Of a stretch of DNA of 64,000 bases, positions 50,501 through 58,718 are shown in pieces. The DNA comes from Oscillospiraceae bacterium. GTDB taxonomy: Bacteria; Bacillota; Clostridia; Oscillospirales; Acutalibacteraceae. Under the pieces are notes generated by a model that did no database searches, was not told where the DNA came from, and was given only the letters and a program-made list of their open reading frames with translations. The number at the start of each line of letters is the position of its first letter. Position 1 is the stretch's first letter. The position numbers and the translations under genes were made by a program. The stretch covers positions 1 through 64,000 of the forward strand of contig SVOL01000007.1 in NCBI GenBank assembly GCA_015066395.1, written 5' to 3'.

Positions 50501-51417
50501 CCCTTAACGATAACGCAATTACCCTTTTTAAGTATTTCACTGAATGTGTCAAACTGATTGTTGCCGATGACCTTTTTGGCGGTCACCGAATTGGTGCCGT
50601 CATACATCTGGAACTTGACGCGGTAGCCTTTACCGCTTTTTGTGGCGACTATTTCGCTAAAGAATATCTCGCCCCATACTAAGCAGTCACCGCTGTCGGG
50701 TGCAAGGTTTTCCAAAGAAATCATTTCTCCCGCAATATCACGGCCGTAGCGAAGCTCGACCGTGTCAGCAAGCAAAGGACAACCGTCGGGCAACTCCATA
50801 TCGATGATCTTCTTGGGTTCTCGGGGTTTGGAATCGGCGACCGACATTCTTTTACGCGGTGCGGGTACCGGTGCAGGTGCGGATTGCTCGTCCGTAATGG
50901 GTGTCGGCTTAAAGACCTTGGGTGTTTCCTCAGGTGCTTTTACCTTGACCTCACCCAGTTCGCCACCGAAACGTATTTCAGTCGAAATACCGAAATATTT
51001 GACCGTTTTAAGGCAGAACAACCGCTCGAAATCGCAACTTTTAATAGTGTCAAGACCGCCGAGTTTCAATGTGATCTCGGTGACACCGTTTGACACGCTG
51101 AAATCAGCACCGTTAAAGTAACCGTTAAAACGAACATCCTCGGCACGAAGCTCCGCAACGATATCCTCAGCGGCTGACGGAGAATAACAAGCGGCATCAA
51201 ATGTATAACTGAAACAAAGCTTATGTATATCGGCAAAGCCCACAACCGCGCTCTTAAAACGCACTATCTCCTCGCGGCGCACAAGCTCTTTAAAGTGGCA
51301 TTTGAGGTTGACCGTTCTCGTATCGGGGTCGACCGAACAGGACAACACTTGTCCGTTTTTCAGTTCGTTTGAAAATCCTTTTATCGCTTTTTCAAAAACA
51401 TCGTTTATGATCGGCAT
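47578..51417 (-). CDS. polC: PolC-type DNA polymerase III alpha subunit lacking the exonuclease insert
   Basis: Replicative polymerase, 1279 aa against about 1430-1440 usual. N-terminal domain, OB fold (about 235-330), PHP domain starting at HLHTSMSQMDAV (about residue 344), ITDHG, VECYF and later GDVHFL, a palm with SRGSVGSSF and PDIDQNF (about residue 800), zinc ligands CPEC/CPKC, and C-terminal helix-hairpin-helix LPGVGEKAA. In PolC a DnaQ-like 3'-5' exonuclease (DxETTG motif) interrupts the PHP domain just after the VECY motif. Here only about 20 residues separate VECYFVND from RYHQIILVKN, and no DxETTG is seen. AGGAG precedes the ATG; a stem-loop lies just upstream. Confidence 0.93.
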   Translation of the reverse strand: MPIINDVFEKAIKGFSNELKNGQVLSCSVDPDTRTVNLKCHFKELVRREEIVRFKSAVVGFADIHKLCFSYTFDAACYSPSAAEDIVAELRAEDVRFNGYFNGADFSVSNGVTEITLKLGGLDTIKSCDFERLFCLKTVKYFGISTEIRFGGELGEVKVKAPEETPKVFKPTPITDEQSAPAPVPAPRKRMSVADSKPREPKKIIDMELPDGCPLLADTVELRYGRDIAGEMISLENLAPDSGDCLVWGEIFFSEIVATKSGKGYRVKFQMYDGTNSVTAKKVIGNNQFDTFSEILKKGNCVIVKGSYNMDDWEKDYCLDPVAIATAKKAQPKGDTAEKKRVELHLHTSMSQMDAVCPVKQVIKQAFKWGHKAVAITDHGVVQAFPDAMEAVFDVRREEGGEDFKVIYGVECYFVNDVDGFDGKDINSGVESTQLTRYHQIILVKNQQGLKNLYKLVSFAHLNYYGKTYNKNNPDKPRPARPLVPKSVLAAHREGLIIGSACEQGEVFRAIFENRPQEELEKIASFYDYLEIQPLGNNEFMVRDGLVNSKQDLIDLNMKVLALADKLQKPTVATGDVHFLKPEDSKLRTILMAGQGFKDAEMQAPLYFKTTDEMLEEFSYLGDRAQEVVVDNPCKIADMVDASVRAVPEGNFPPKIEGSDDILTEKTYRRAHEIYGNPLPEIVKERLERELNSIIKNGFSVMYVTAQKLVEYSESRGYLVGSRGSVGSSFAATMAGISEVNPLMPHYVCPECKNFEFITDGSIGSGFDLPPKKCPKCGADYNRDGHDIPFETFLGFDGDKVPDIDQNFSGEVQPFVHRYTEELFGSENVFKAGTIATVAEKTAFGYVKHYAEDSGKLMNKAEEARLAAAINGSTIKRTTGQHPGGMVVVPRDKEIYDFCPVQHPADKTDSDMVTTHFDFHKIHDNILKLDELGHDVPTIYKYLEEYTGISVLSVSMSDPDVMSLFGSPAALGVTENEIGSKTGTFALPELGTKFVRDMLVEAKPKTFADLLQISGLSHGTDVWIGNAQDLIRNNVCTISEVIGTRDNIMTYLIYKGVPKKMAFKIMEIVRKGKAKKLLTEEHINTMKENNVPDWYIDSCFKIKYMFPKAHAAAYMIAALRLGWYKVHRPVEFYCAYFTVRPDDIEVDTILKGKDAVRNRINELRALGNAAGVKEKSVLDNLNIFNEMMSRGIEVLPIDIRYSDSKKFKVENGAMRLPIGVLPGVGEKAAADLKQAIEEGNFLSVDDLQMESGVTKAVIEALRNVGALEFLPETNQMTLF

Positions 51418-51430
51418 TTTAAACTCCTAT

Positions 51431-51455
51431 TTTAATGCCGACATACGGCATTAAA
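51431..51455 (-). other. stem-loop between ispG and polC
   Basis: TTTAATGCCG pairs perfectly with CGGCATTAAA around a 5-nt loop, overlapping the ispG stop and ending 6 bp before the polC RBS. No T-run, so more likely an mRNA processing or stability element than a terminator. Confidence 0.6.
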
Positions 51456-52503
51456 TCAATTCAATCTCTTTTAATAATTCTTCCAACAGTTTTTCTTCGG
51501 GGACTTTTCTCAAGATCTCGCCCTTTTTAAAAATAAGACCGCAACCGTCACCACCTGCGATACCGATGTCGGCCTCTCTTGCTTCACCCGGTCCGTTGAC
51601 AACACAGCCCATAACGGCAACCGTTATGTCCTTTTCGCAGTCTCTTAACGCATCCTCAACGCGTTTTGCAAGACCTATCAGATCGATCCTTGTTCTGCCG
51701 CAGGTAGGACAAGCAACCAATTTAACACCGCCTTGTCTTAAACCTACTGCCTTTAGAATATCCTTTGCGGCATAAACCTCTTTTACGGGGTCATCGGTCA
51801 ATGACACACGAATGGTATCACCGATACCTCTGAGCAGAAGACCGCCTATTCCTGCCGACGAAGCAATAATTCCGCTTCGTTCGGTTCCTGCCTCGGTAAC
51901 GCCTAAATGCAACGGATAATCGCAGACTGTCGACGCCTTTAAATACGCCTCATACATCGTTTTGACCGTCGAGGATTTTATTGAAATCACAACATCGTTA
52001 AAGTCGAACTTCTCCAAAAGTCGTGCGTGGTACATAGCACTCTCGACCAAAGCGTCAGCCGTCGGCGCACCGTATTTCTTTAAAATCTCCTTTTCGACCG
52101 AGCCCGAATTAACACCGATGCGAATAGGAATATTATGTGTCCTGCAGGCATCGGCTACTAACTTGACGTTAGCGTCACCACCGATGTTACCCGGGTTGAT
52201 TCGAATTTTATCAACTCCTGCGGCGACTGCTTCTAAAGCCAGCTTATAATCAAAATGAATGTCGGCAACAATGGGTGATCTCACCGCATTTTTAAGTGCG
52301 GGAATCAAATTTACGGATTCCATATCGGGGATAGCGGCACGAATAATATCGCATCCTGCCTTTTCTAATTCAACAGCCTGAGCAACCGACTTTTTTATAT
52401 CATACGACGGAGTGTTGAGCATCGACTGGACCGACACAGGCGCACCGCCGCCTATCAATATATCGCCGACCTTGACCTGCCTGCTTTGTCTTACATCGAG
52501 CAT
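51451..52503 (-). CDS. ispG: (E)-4-hydroxy-3-methylbut-2-enyl-diphosphate synthase
   Basis: MEP pathway enzyme with a 4Fe-4S cluster. 350 aa: PVSVQSMLNTPSYD at the N-terminus, INPGNIGG, GVNSGSVEKEIL, and the cluster ligands in CPTCGRTRID and GCVVNGPGEA, ending GLIFKKGEI. Located 18 bp after rseP in the pyrH-to-polC unit. Confidence 0.96.
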   Translation of the reverse strand: MLDVRQSRQVKVGDILIGGGAPVSVQSMLNTPSYDIKKSVAQAVELEKAGCDIIRAAIPDMESVNLIPALKNAVRSPIVADIHFDYKLALEAVAAGVDKIRINPGNIGGDANVKLVADACRTHNIPIRIGVNSGSVEKEILKKYGAPTADALVESAMYHARLLEKFDFNDVVISIKSSTVKTMYEAYLKASTVCDYPLHLGVTEAGTERSGIIASSAGIGGLLLRGIGDTIRVSLTDDPVKEVYAAKDILKAVGLRQGGVKLVACPTCGRTRIDLIGLAKRVEDALRDCEKDITVAVMGCVVNGPGEAREADIGIAGGDGCGLIFKKGEILRKVPEEKLLEELLKEIELI

Positions 52504-52521
52504 AAAATCACTCCCCTAAAC

Positions 52522-53595
52522 TTAAAACAATCCAATAACGTCCTTGACTGTAATTATAGCGATGAATCCCAACAAAAGTACAAGACCTGCCGCGTGGACG
52601 GCCGCTTCGAACTTTTTAGGGATAGGACGGCGGATTATCATTTCTATAATCAAAAAGAAAGCTCTTCCTCCGTCTAATGCGGGCACCGGTAAAAGGTTAA
52701 AAATACCCAAATTTATCGTAATAAGTGCGATCATCGGCAAAAGATCGAGCAATCCTGTTTTAGCCGCCGTGCCGATAGCTTGTGTAACACCGACGGGACC
52801 CGAAACCTGACTGATACCGAACTTACCCGTCACAAGATCCACTAACGAAAACCAGACCATTCTGCCGTAAGACACAGTAGTGGCAAGACCGTGCTTTATA
52901 TAATTGCCAAAGGTCTTCTCTTCACCGACCAGCACAAAGTCAGCCTTGACATAATTTATACCGTCAATAACCTCGGTCGGGAAGGTGTATCTTACCTGCT
53001 CGCGTTTACCGTTTCTTAAAACTTCCAAATCAAGGAAGCTTTCTTTGACATTCGAGAAACAGTAATTCATTTCCATATAGGTGTAAACTCTTCGGCCGTT
53101 GACCTCTAATATCTTATCGCCGACCTCGAGTCCTGAATCAGCACTGACCGAGCCCTCGGGAAAAGAATGTATCCTCGTTGTGCCGTAATAATTACCTCTG
53201 TAAACCGACGGTGCCATAATTATCATCACGATAATAAGTCCCAACACGATGTTCATAAACGCACCGGCGACGATGATTATAAACCTACGCCAGGCAGGCT
53301 TATTGCAAAAGGCTCGATCGTTTTCACTCGACTCGTCCTCACCCTCCATAGCGCAAAAACCGCCAAAGGGTATAGCGCGGACGGCGTAAAGCGTCTCTTT
53401 ACCCTGCTTTTTAAAAAGTGCCGGACCGAAGCCGATCGCGAACTCGTTGACCTTAACGCCCATCAGCTTTGCGGCGATAAAATGACCGAATTCGTGAATA
53501 AATATCATCACAAGGAAGAGCAGAATTGCTACAAGATACGGCCAGACCGATCCCAGAAATCCACCTATTGCGGAAAATACATTTGCAATTATCAT
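52522..53595 (-). CDS. rseP: site-2 protease RseP/RasP
   Basis: 357 aa intramembrane metalloprotease. IFIHEFGHFIAAKLMGV contains HExxH, one PDZ domain lies near 130-200 (SVSADSGLEVGDKILEVNG), and NLLPVPALDGGRAFFL gives the third zinc ligand. Family members release membrane-bound anti-sigma factors and clear signal peptides. Its place between dxr and ispG is the standard order. Confidence 0.95.
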   Translation of the reverse strand: MIIANVFSAIGGFLGSVWPYLVAILLFLVMIFIHEFGHFIAAKLMGVKVNEFAIGFGPALFKKQGKETLYAVRAIPFGGFCAMEGEDESSENDRAFCNKPAWRRFIIIVAGAFMNIVLGLIIVMIIMAPSVYRGNYYGTTRIHSFPEGSVSADSGLEVGDKILEVNGRRVYTYMEMNYCFSNVKESFLDLEVLRNGKREQVRYTFPTEVIDGINYVKADFVLVGEEKTFGNYIKHGLATTVSYGRMVWFSLVDLVTGKFGISQVSGPVGVTQAIGTAAKTGLLDLLPMIALITINLGIFNLLPVPALDGGRAFFLIIEMIIRRPIPKKFEAAVHAAGLVLLLGFIAIITVKDVIGLF

Positions 53596-53611
53596 TTGGT
53601 TTGCCTTTCAA

Positions 53612-54763
53612 TTAAAGTTTTGCGGCAAAATCATAAGCCAGCTCACGTGCCGCCTTATCAGCTGCGAAGATGTCGTCAACTGTAAATGTGTCGACCACAC
53701 ACTGTGCTTCCAGAGCCCTTGCCACGATCTCACCGATATCAAGGAAGCCTATTTTGCCGTCCAAAAACAGTCGTACGGCCGCTTCGTTTGCACCGTTGAC
53801 AGCAGTCGGCTTCAAACCGCCGTCATTGATTGCCTTGATGCACGATCCAAGGCAAGTGAAAGTCTCTATATCGGGTCTTTCGAACGTAAACGTGCCGACT
53901 TTAAAAATGTCAAGATCGGGGCACGGACATTCAAACCTTTCGGGGTATGTCAAAGCATACTGGATCGGCAGACGCATATCGGGTGCTCCCAACTGAGCGA
54001 TAACACCGCCGTCTACTAATTCCACCGCCGAATGGATAATACTTTGCCTATGAACAACGACCGTTATATCCTTAGGCTTAACATCAAAAAGATGCACCGC
54101 TTCAATAACTTCAAGTCCTTTGTTCATCAACGTTGCCGAGTCGATGGTTATCTTTGCACCCATATCCCAGTTTGGGTGTTTGAGTGCATCGGCAGGCTTT
54201 ACACTTTTAAGTTCCTCACATGTCTTGCCGAAGAAAGGACCACCCGATGCTGTGAGCAGGATACCTTTCAGTGCTCCCTCAGGCACACCCTGCAGACATT
54301 GGAAAATCGCCGAATGCTCACTGTCAACCGGCAACAGCTTAACACCGTTTTCTTTGACCGCCTTTTTGACAAGCTCACCGCCCGTGACCAAGGTCTCCTT
54401 ATTAGCAAGAGCGATGTCTTTTTTAGCATTGATGGCCGCCAAAGTAGGTTTAAGACCCGCAATACCGACAATAGCATTGATAACAGTATCTGCTTCGGTT
54501 TCGGCTGCAAGTTCTACTACCGCCTCAGCACCGAAAGTCACTTTGGTATCGGTATCGGCAACTCTTTGCTTTAAAATTTTACCCGCGTCTTCCGAAAAGA
54601 CTGCAGCTGTTTTAGGTCTAAACTCTCTTATCTGCTGCTCCAAAAGGTCGATATTACTGTGTGCCACGAGAGAGCAAACCTCAAATTTATGCTTTCTCGC
54701 TACATCTAAGCTCTGAGTTCCGATAGAACCCGTCGAGCCTAAAATAGCTATCTTTTTACCCAT
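53612..54763 (-). CDS. dxr: 1-deoxy-D-xylulose 5-phosphate reductoisomerase
   Basis: First committed step of the MEP pathway. 383 aa: KKIAILGSTGSIGTQSLDV (NADPH site), ANKETLVTGGELV, LPVDSEHSAIFQCLQG, TIDSATLMNKGLEVIEA and the C-terminal helical domain. Start at 54763 is preferred: GGTGA lies 5 nt before it, while the ATG at 54775 directly abuts the cdsA stop and has no RBS. Confidence 0.96.
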   Translation of the reverse strand: MGKKIAILGSTGSIGTQSLDVARKHKFEVCSLVAHSNIDLLEQQIREFRPKTAAVFSEDAGKILKQRVADTDTKVTFGAEAVVELAAETEADTVINAIVGIAGLKPTLAAINAKKDIALANKETLVTGGELVKKAVKENGVKLLPVDSEHSAIFQCLQGVPEGALKGILLTASGGPFFGKTCEELKSVKPADALKHPNWDMGAKITIDSATLMNKGLEVIEAVHLFDVKPKDITVVVHRQSIIHSAVELVDGGVIAQLGAPDMRLPIQYALTYPERFECPCPDLDIFKVGTFTFERPDIETFTCLGSCIKAINDGGLKPTAVNGANEAAVRLFLDGKIGFLDIGEIVARALEAQCVVDTFTVDDIFAADKAARELAYDFAAKL

Positions 54764-54775
54764 AAAATCACCCAT

Positions 54776-55624
54776 TTATGCAACTATCGGGAAATGTGCA
54801 ACTATTAAGTAAACCAAAGGTGCTACGGCAACAACGCTGTCAAAACGGTCAAGCACTCCGCCGTGACCGGGCATTATCTTGCCGTAGTCCTTGATACCGC
54901 ATGCACGCTTGATGTAACTGAAAACGAGGTCACCGAACATACCGGCAACCGCTAATACGGGAGTAAGTCCCACAAGCAACCAAATGTTAGCAGTAGCATT
55001 GCTGAAGTGATTGAAAATAATGCAAGCCGCAAGCACTGCCAGCATATCAAAGATAACGCCGCCGATAGCACCCTCGACCGTTTTTTTAGGACTGATAACG
55101 GGAGCCATCTTATGCCTGCCAAAGAAATAACCGCTGAAATATGCACCCGTATCACAAGCCCAGGCGGCAATGACGACGATTATAAGATAGAACAATCCGT
55201 GACCGTCTTTTGAGCAGAAAACTGCCGCCAGCGACCAGAAGCAGAAGGTAATACCAACTGTTGCGGCAAAGCTGAAAGCGGCATTGGTCGGTGTGACCTT
55301 TTCGTGCATAAACATTGCGGCGACGAAAACGGTAAGACCGTATAACACTATCACCGTTTCGTGACTGAGCATGAATTTAAAGAATGTGAGCATTCCGCTC
55401 TCTAAACTGTAAACAACAGGAGCAACGACGGCGTAGCCGATAGACAACGCGGCTATGAACTTTGATTTTGCGTAGCCGGTTGTAACCAAAGCCTCGTAAA
55501 CGGCAATACAACCGATAATTACAAGCAAGCCGAGTAAAATAAGACTGCTGAACTTTACCGACGCAAACACAGCCGCTACAAATAAAACTATTCCCACGGC
55601 ACCGGAAATAATACGGGTTTTCAT
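54776..55624 (-). CDS. cdsA: phosphatidate cytidylyltransferase
   Basis: 282 aa, about eight TM helices. Makes CDP-diacylglycerol. The C-terminal CDS signature is present: SYIKRACGIKDYGKIMPGHGGVLDRFDS. Overlaps uppS by 4 bp. Confidence 0.95.
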   Translation of the reverse strand: MKTRIISGAVGIVLFVAAVFASVKFSSLILLGLLVIIGCIAVYEALVTTGYAKSKFIAALSIGYAVVAPVVYSLESGMLTFFKFMLSHETVIVLYGLTVFVAAMFMHEKVTPTNAAFSFAATVGITFCFWSLAAVFCSKDGHGLFYLIIVVIAAWACDTGAYFSGYFFGRHKMAPVISPKKTVEGAIGGVIFDMLAVLAACIIFNHFSNATANIWLLVGLTPVLAVAGMFGDLVFSYIKRACGIKDYGKIMPGHGGVLDRFDSVVAVAPLVYLIVAHFPIVA

Positions 55625-56361
55625 ATCTTTTCCACCTTAATACCGCCGAATCGGCGATCCCTTTTGTTAAATGCATCTATAGCTCTGTCAAGATCCTTTG
55701 TCGAAAAATCGGGCCAGAGAACATCGGAGAACCAAAACTCCGCATAGGCCGACTGCCAGACAAGGAAATTGGACAGTCTGTATTCACCGCTGGGTCGGAT
55801 AATAAAATCGGGTTCATCCTGCAAGGCGGTATAGATTCTTTCGGAAATATCATCTTCGGTAAGCTCATCGGGGTTCAGCTTGCCGTTCTTTATATCCTCA
55901 CCGATAGACTTTACGGCGTGCAAAATCTCCTCACGTCCGCCGTAATTGACCGCCATATTAACGGTAAGTCCGGTGGCTTCCTTGGAATCTTCCTCGGCCT
56001 TTGCCATCAATTCTCTTATATCCTCAGGCAACTCGGACAATTTGCCGATAAATCTCAATTTTATGTTTTCTTCCTTAAAATTGGTCGAATCCTTTAAATA
56101 CTTTCGCAAAAGATCCATTATAGCATCGACCTCTTCTTTAGGTCTCTTCCAATTCTCGGTCGAAAAAGCGTAAACAGTAAGATATTTTACACCGATCCTA
56201 TTGCAGTAACGGGCGATGGTCTTGAAGTTCTCCGACCCCGCAACGTGACCCGCGGTTCTCGGCAACATTCTTTTTTTTGCCCAGCGGCCGTTGCCGTCCA
56301 TAATGATGCCGATGTGTTTGGGCACCAAACGCTCAACGGTGCTTTTTTTTGATTTAAACAT
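55621..56361 (-). CDS. uppS: undecaprenyl diphosphate synthase
   Basis: 246 aa. Cis-prenyltransferase making the C55 lipid carrier precursor for wall synthesis. HIGIIMDGNGRWAKKR (substrate Asp), YAFSTENWKRP and the C-terminal RPSGEYRLSNFLVWQSAYAE are diagnostic. GGTGA precedes the ATG; 56 bp after frr. Confidence 0.97.
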   Translation of the reverse strand: MFKSKKSTVERLVPKHIGIIMDGNGRWAKKRMLPRTAGHVAGSENFKTIARYCNRIGVKYLTVYAFSTENWKRPKEEVDAIMDLLRKYLKDSTNFKEENIKLRFIGKLSELPEDIRELMAKAEEDSKEATGLTVNMAVNYGGREEILHAVKSIGEDIKNGKLNPDELTEDDISERIYTALQDEPDFIIRPSGEYRLSNFLVWQSAYAEFWFSDVLWPDFSTKDLDRAIDAFNKRDRRFGGIKVEKI

Positions 56362-56379
56362 TTTATCACCATTTCAAAA

Positions 56380-56406
56380 AGCCCGTCAGAGATAACTCCG
56401 ATGGGC
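56380..56406 (-). terminator. attenuator-like hairpin between frr and uppS
   Basis: On the minus strand AGCCC...GGGCT closes an inner GGAG/CTCT stem, followed by TTTTT. It may be a partial terminator inside the operon. Confidence 0.55.
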
Positions 56407-56417
56407 TCAAAATACTG

Positions 56418-56972
56418 TTAGATTTCCATAATTTCCTTTTCTTTTAAAGCGGTGGTGTCGTCAACCTCTTTGCAGAATTTGTCGGTCAAAGTCTGGATCT
56501 TCTTTTCTGCATTGGTCTGATCGTCCTCGGTGATCTCATTATTCTTCTTTAAAACCTTGAGCTTTTCAATAGCGTCGCGGCGGATAGAACGAACTGCAAC
56601 CTTGCTTTCCTCGGCGATCTTCTTGATATCCTTAACAAGCTCTTTACGGCGTTCCTCGGTAAGCGGCGGGAAAATAAGTCTTAAAACTCGACCGTCATTT
56701 TGAGGATTGATGCCGATATCCGAAGTCTGAATAGCCTTTTCAATCGGCTTCAAAACACTTGCATCATACGGCTGGATCTGCAACACTCTTGCCTCGGCAA
56801 CCGATACGGCGGCGAGCTGATTAACAGGTGTCGGACAGCCGTAATAGTCAACCGATACTCTGTCAAGCACGGAAGGATTGGCGCGGCCCGCACGAACCGC
56901 AGCAAACTCGCGGGCAAGCGACTCCATCGTCTTATTCATTTTACTTTCTGCATTAGCAATAACTGTTTTCAT
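56418..56972 (-). CDS. frr: ribosome recycling factor
   Basis: 184 aa. With EF-G splits post-termination ribosomes. FAAVRAGRANPSVLDRVSVDYYG, TPVNQLAAVSVAEARVLQIQPYD and the C-terminal KFCKEVDD helix are typical. GGAGG is 8-9 nt before the ATG; 15 bp after pyrH. Confidence 0.97.
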   Translation of the reverse strand: MKTVIANAESKMNKTMESLAREFAAVRAGRANPSVLDRVSVDYYGCPTPVNQLAAVSVAEARVLQIQPYDASVLKPIEKAIQTSDIGINPQNDGRVLRLIFPPLTEERRKELVKDIKKIAEESKVAVRSIRRDAIEKLKVLKKNNEITEDDQTNAEKKIQTLTDKFCKEVDDTTALKEKEIMEI

Positions 56973-56987
56973 ATATCTTTCCTCCGA

Positions 56988-57692
56988 TTATTTTACAAGT
57001 GTACCGATCTTCTCGCCCATAACTGCACGGACGATGTTATCGGGATCGTTAAGATTAAACACCAGAATATTGATATTATTGTCACGGCAAAGCGAAGCGG
57101 CTGAAGCATCCATAACGTGAAGGTCCTTTGCCAAGACCTCGGAATGGGTCAAAGTATCATACTTTTTGGCATCGGGATTGGTTCTCGGATCGCTGTCATA
57201 AACACCATCAACATTAGTGGCCTTGAAGATAACGTCTGCACCGATCTCGGCAGCTCTCAAAGCGGCACCCGTATCAGTCGAGAAGAAGGGACTTCCCGTT
57301 CCTGCTCCGAAGATAACTACCTCGCCGTTTTCCAGGTGAGCCTTTGCACCGCGTGCCGTAAACGGTTCGGCGATCTTATTCATATCAACGGCAGTCAACA
57401 CCGAAGATTTAACACCCATCTGCTCCAAAGTATCGCAAAGCGCCAAGCAGTTGATGACCGTCGCAAGCATTCCCATACTGTCGGCTCTGGTGCGGTCCAT
57501 ATTACCGCTCGATCTACCTCTCCAGAAGTTGCCGCCGCCGATAACGATACCGACCTCGACACCCAGTTCCACACACTTTTTGATACGTTCACAGACGATC
57601 TCGACCATATTGAAATCGATACCGGTCTTCTGCTCGCCGGCAAGGACCTCACCGCTCAATTTCAATAATATTCTTTTAAATTGGGGCTCCAT
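56988..57692 (-). CDS. pyrH: UMP kinase
   Basis: 234 aa amino-acid kinase fold. [44 protein letters not shown] and DGVYDSDP mark it. First gene of the unit frr-uppS-cdsA-dxr-rseP-ispG-polC. Confidence 0.97.
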   Translation of the reverse strand: MEPQFKRILLKLSGEVLAGEQKTGIDFNMVEIVCERIKKCVELGVEVGIVIGGGNFWRGRSSGNMDRTRADSMGMLATVINCLALCDTLEQMGVKSSVLTAVDMNKIAEPFTARGAKAHLENGEVVIFGAGTGSPFFSTDTGAALRAAEIGADVIFKATNVDGVYDSDPRTNPDAKKYDTLTHSEVLAKDLHVMDASAASLCRDNNINILVFNLNDPDNIVRAVMGEKIGTLVK

Positions 57693-57743
57693 ACTTTCCG
57701 CTCCTTTTTAATTCCTTAAATATTAGACTTTATTTACTCCTAT

Positions 57744-57772
57744 ATTTTACAATATAGAGCCGATAAAGTCAA
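57744..57772 (-). promoter_or_regulatory. promoter of the pyrH-to-polC unit
   Basis: -35 TTGACT (forward 57767-57772), 17-bp spacer, -10 TAAAAT (forward 57744-57749). Confidence 0.75.
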
Positions 57773-57811
57773 TTACAATCACTCTTATCAGCTTTAAATT
57801 TTTGTAAATTT

Positions 57812-58567
57812 TTACCCAAGCAAAACATCCGAAACCAATATAAGACAAAAACCGACCAGCAAAGCGTATGTCGCACCCTTTTCATAGCCGTCGGAGTGGG
57901 TCTCGGGAATCATCTCATCGCTGATTACATAAAGCATCGTACCGCCGGCAAAACTCAAAGCAAACGGCAGTATAGCCGAGGCAACACTTACCGCAAAATA
58001 CCCTAAAAACGTACCCACGACCTCAACAACTCCCGTAAGTAATGCGCAAATAAAGGTCTTTTTAGAACTGATGCCTGCCGCAAGCATTGGAGCTATAATA
58101 ACCATACCCTCAGGAATGTTCTGCAAAGCGATACTTCCGGCTATCATCAGAGCGTCACCCGTATTACCCGAACCGAAACCGACACCTGCGGCAATTCCTT
58201 CGGGCAGGTTATGAATTGCGATCGCCAAAACAAACAGTATGACCTTATCGACCTTTGTTTTACCGTTTCCACCCTCGATTTTGTCACTTGCAAATTTGTG
58301 CAGGTGAGGCACAAGTTTATCAACAAGGCTTATCGTTACGGCACCGACAAAAATACCCGCAACCGTAACGATTATTCCCTTTTCTCCACCGTATTCAATA
58401 GACGGTAAAATGAGTCCCAAAACCGATGCTGCGAGCATTACACCGGCCGCAAAGGACAAAATTATATCGCTGAACGCGTGCGACAGCTTTTTAAAAATAA
58501 AGCCTATCGCCGCGCCGAACATCGTAGCACCGCCGACGCCTAACGCTGTCAAAATAACTATATCCAT
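57812..58567 (-). CDS. ZIP-family metal transporter
   Basis: 251 aa, start at 58567 with GGAGG 4-5 nt upstream. Eight TM helices; the metal site is HNLPEGIAAGVGFG in TM4 and QNIPEGMVIIAP in TM5, with a short cytoplasmic loop between TM3 and TM4. Similar to the GufA/ZupT group that imports zinc or other divalent metals. Faces the divergent GH36 gene. Confidence 0.9.
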   Translation of the reverse strand: MDIVILTALGVGGATMFGAAIGFIFKKLSHAFSDIILSFAAGVMLAASVLGLILPSIEYGGEKGIIVTVAGIFVGAVTISLVDKLVPHLHKFASDKIEGGNGKTKVDKVILFVLAIAIHNLPEGIAAGVGFGSGNTGDALMIAGSIALQNIPEGMVIIAPMLAAGISSKKTFICALLTGVVEVVGTFLGYFAVSVASAILPFALSFAGGTMLYVISDEMIPETHSDGYEKGATYALLVGFCLILVSDVLLG

Positions 58568-58639
58568 AAATACCTCCAAAGCATTATTTTCGTTAATTAT
58601 ATTATTCCGAATCTTCCGTAATTTCTACTAAATATTACC

Positions 58640-58668
58640 TTGACTTGAAGAATGACAATGATTATAAT
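58640..58668 (+). promoter_or_regulatory. promoter of the GH36-like gene
   Basis: TTGACT at 58640-58645, 17-bp spacer, TATAAT at 58663-58668. Confidence 0.8.
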
Positions 58669-58718
58669 GAGATTATACCTCAAAAACGCTCAAAGGGCAA
58701 TAAGAAGGAGGCTTTTTT

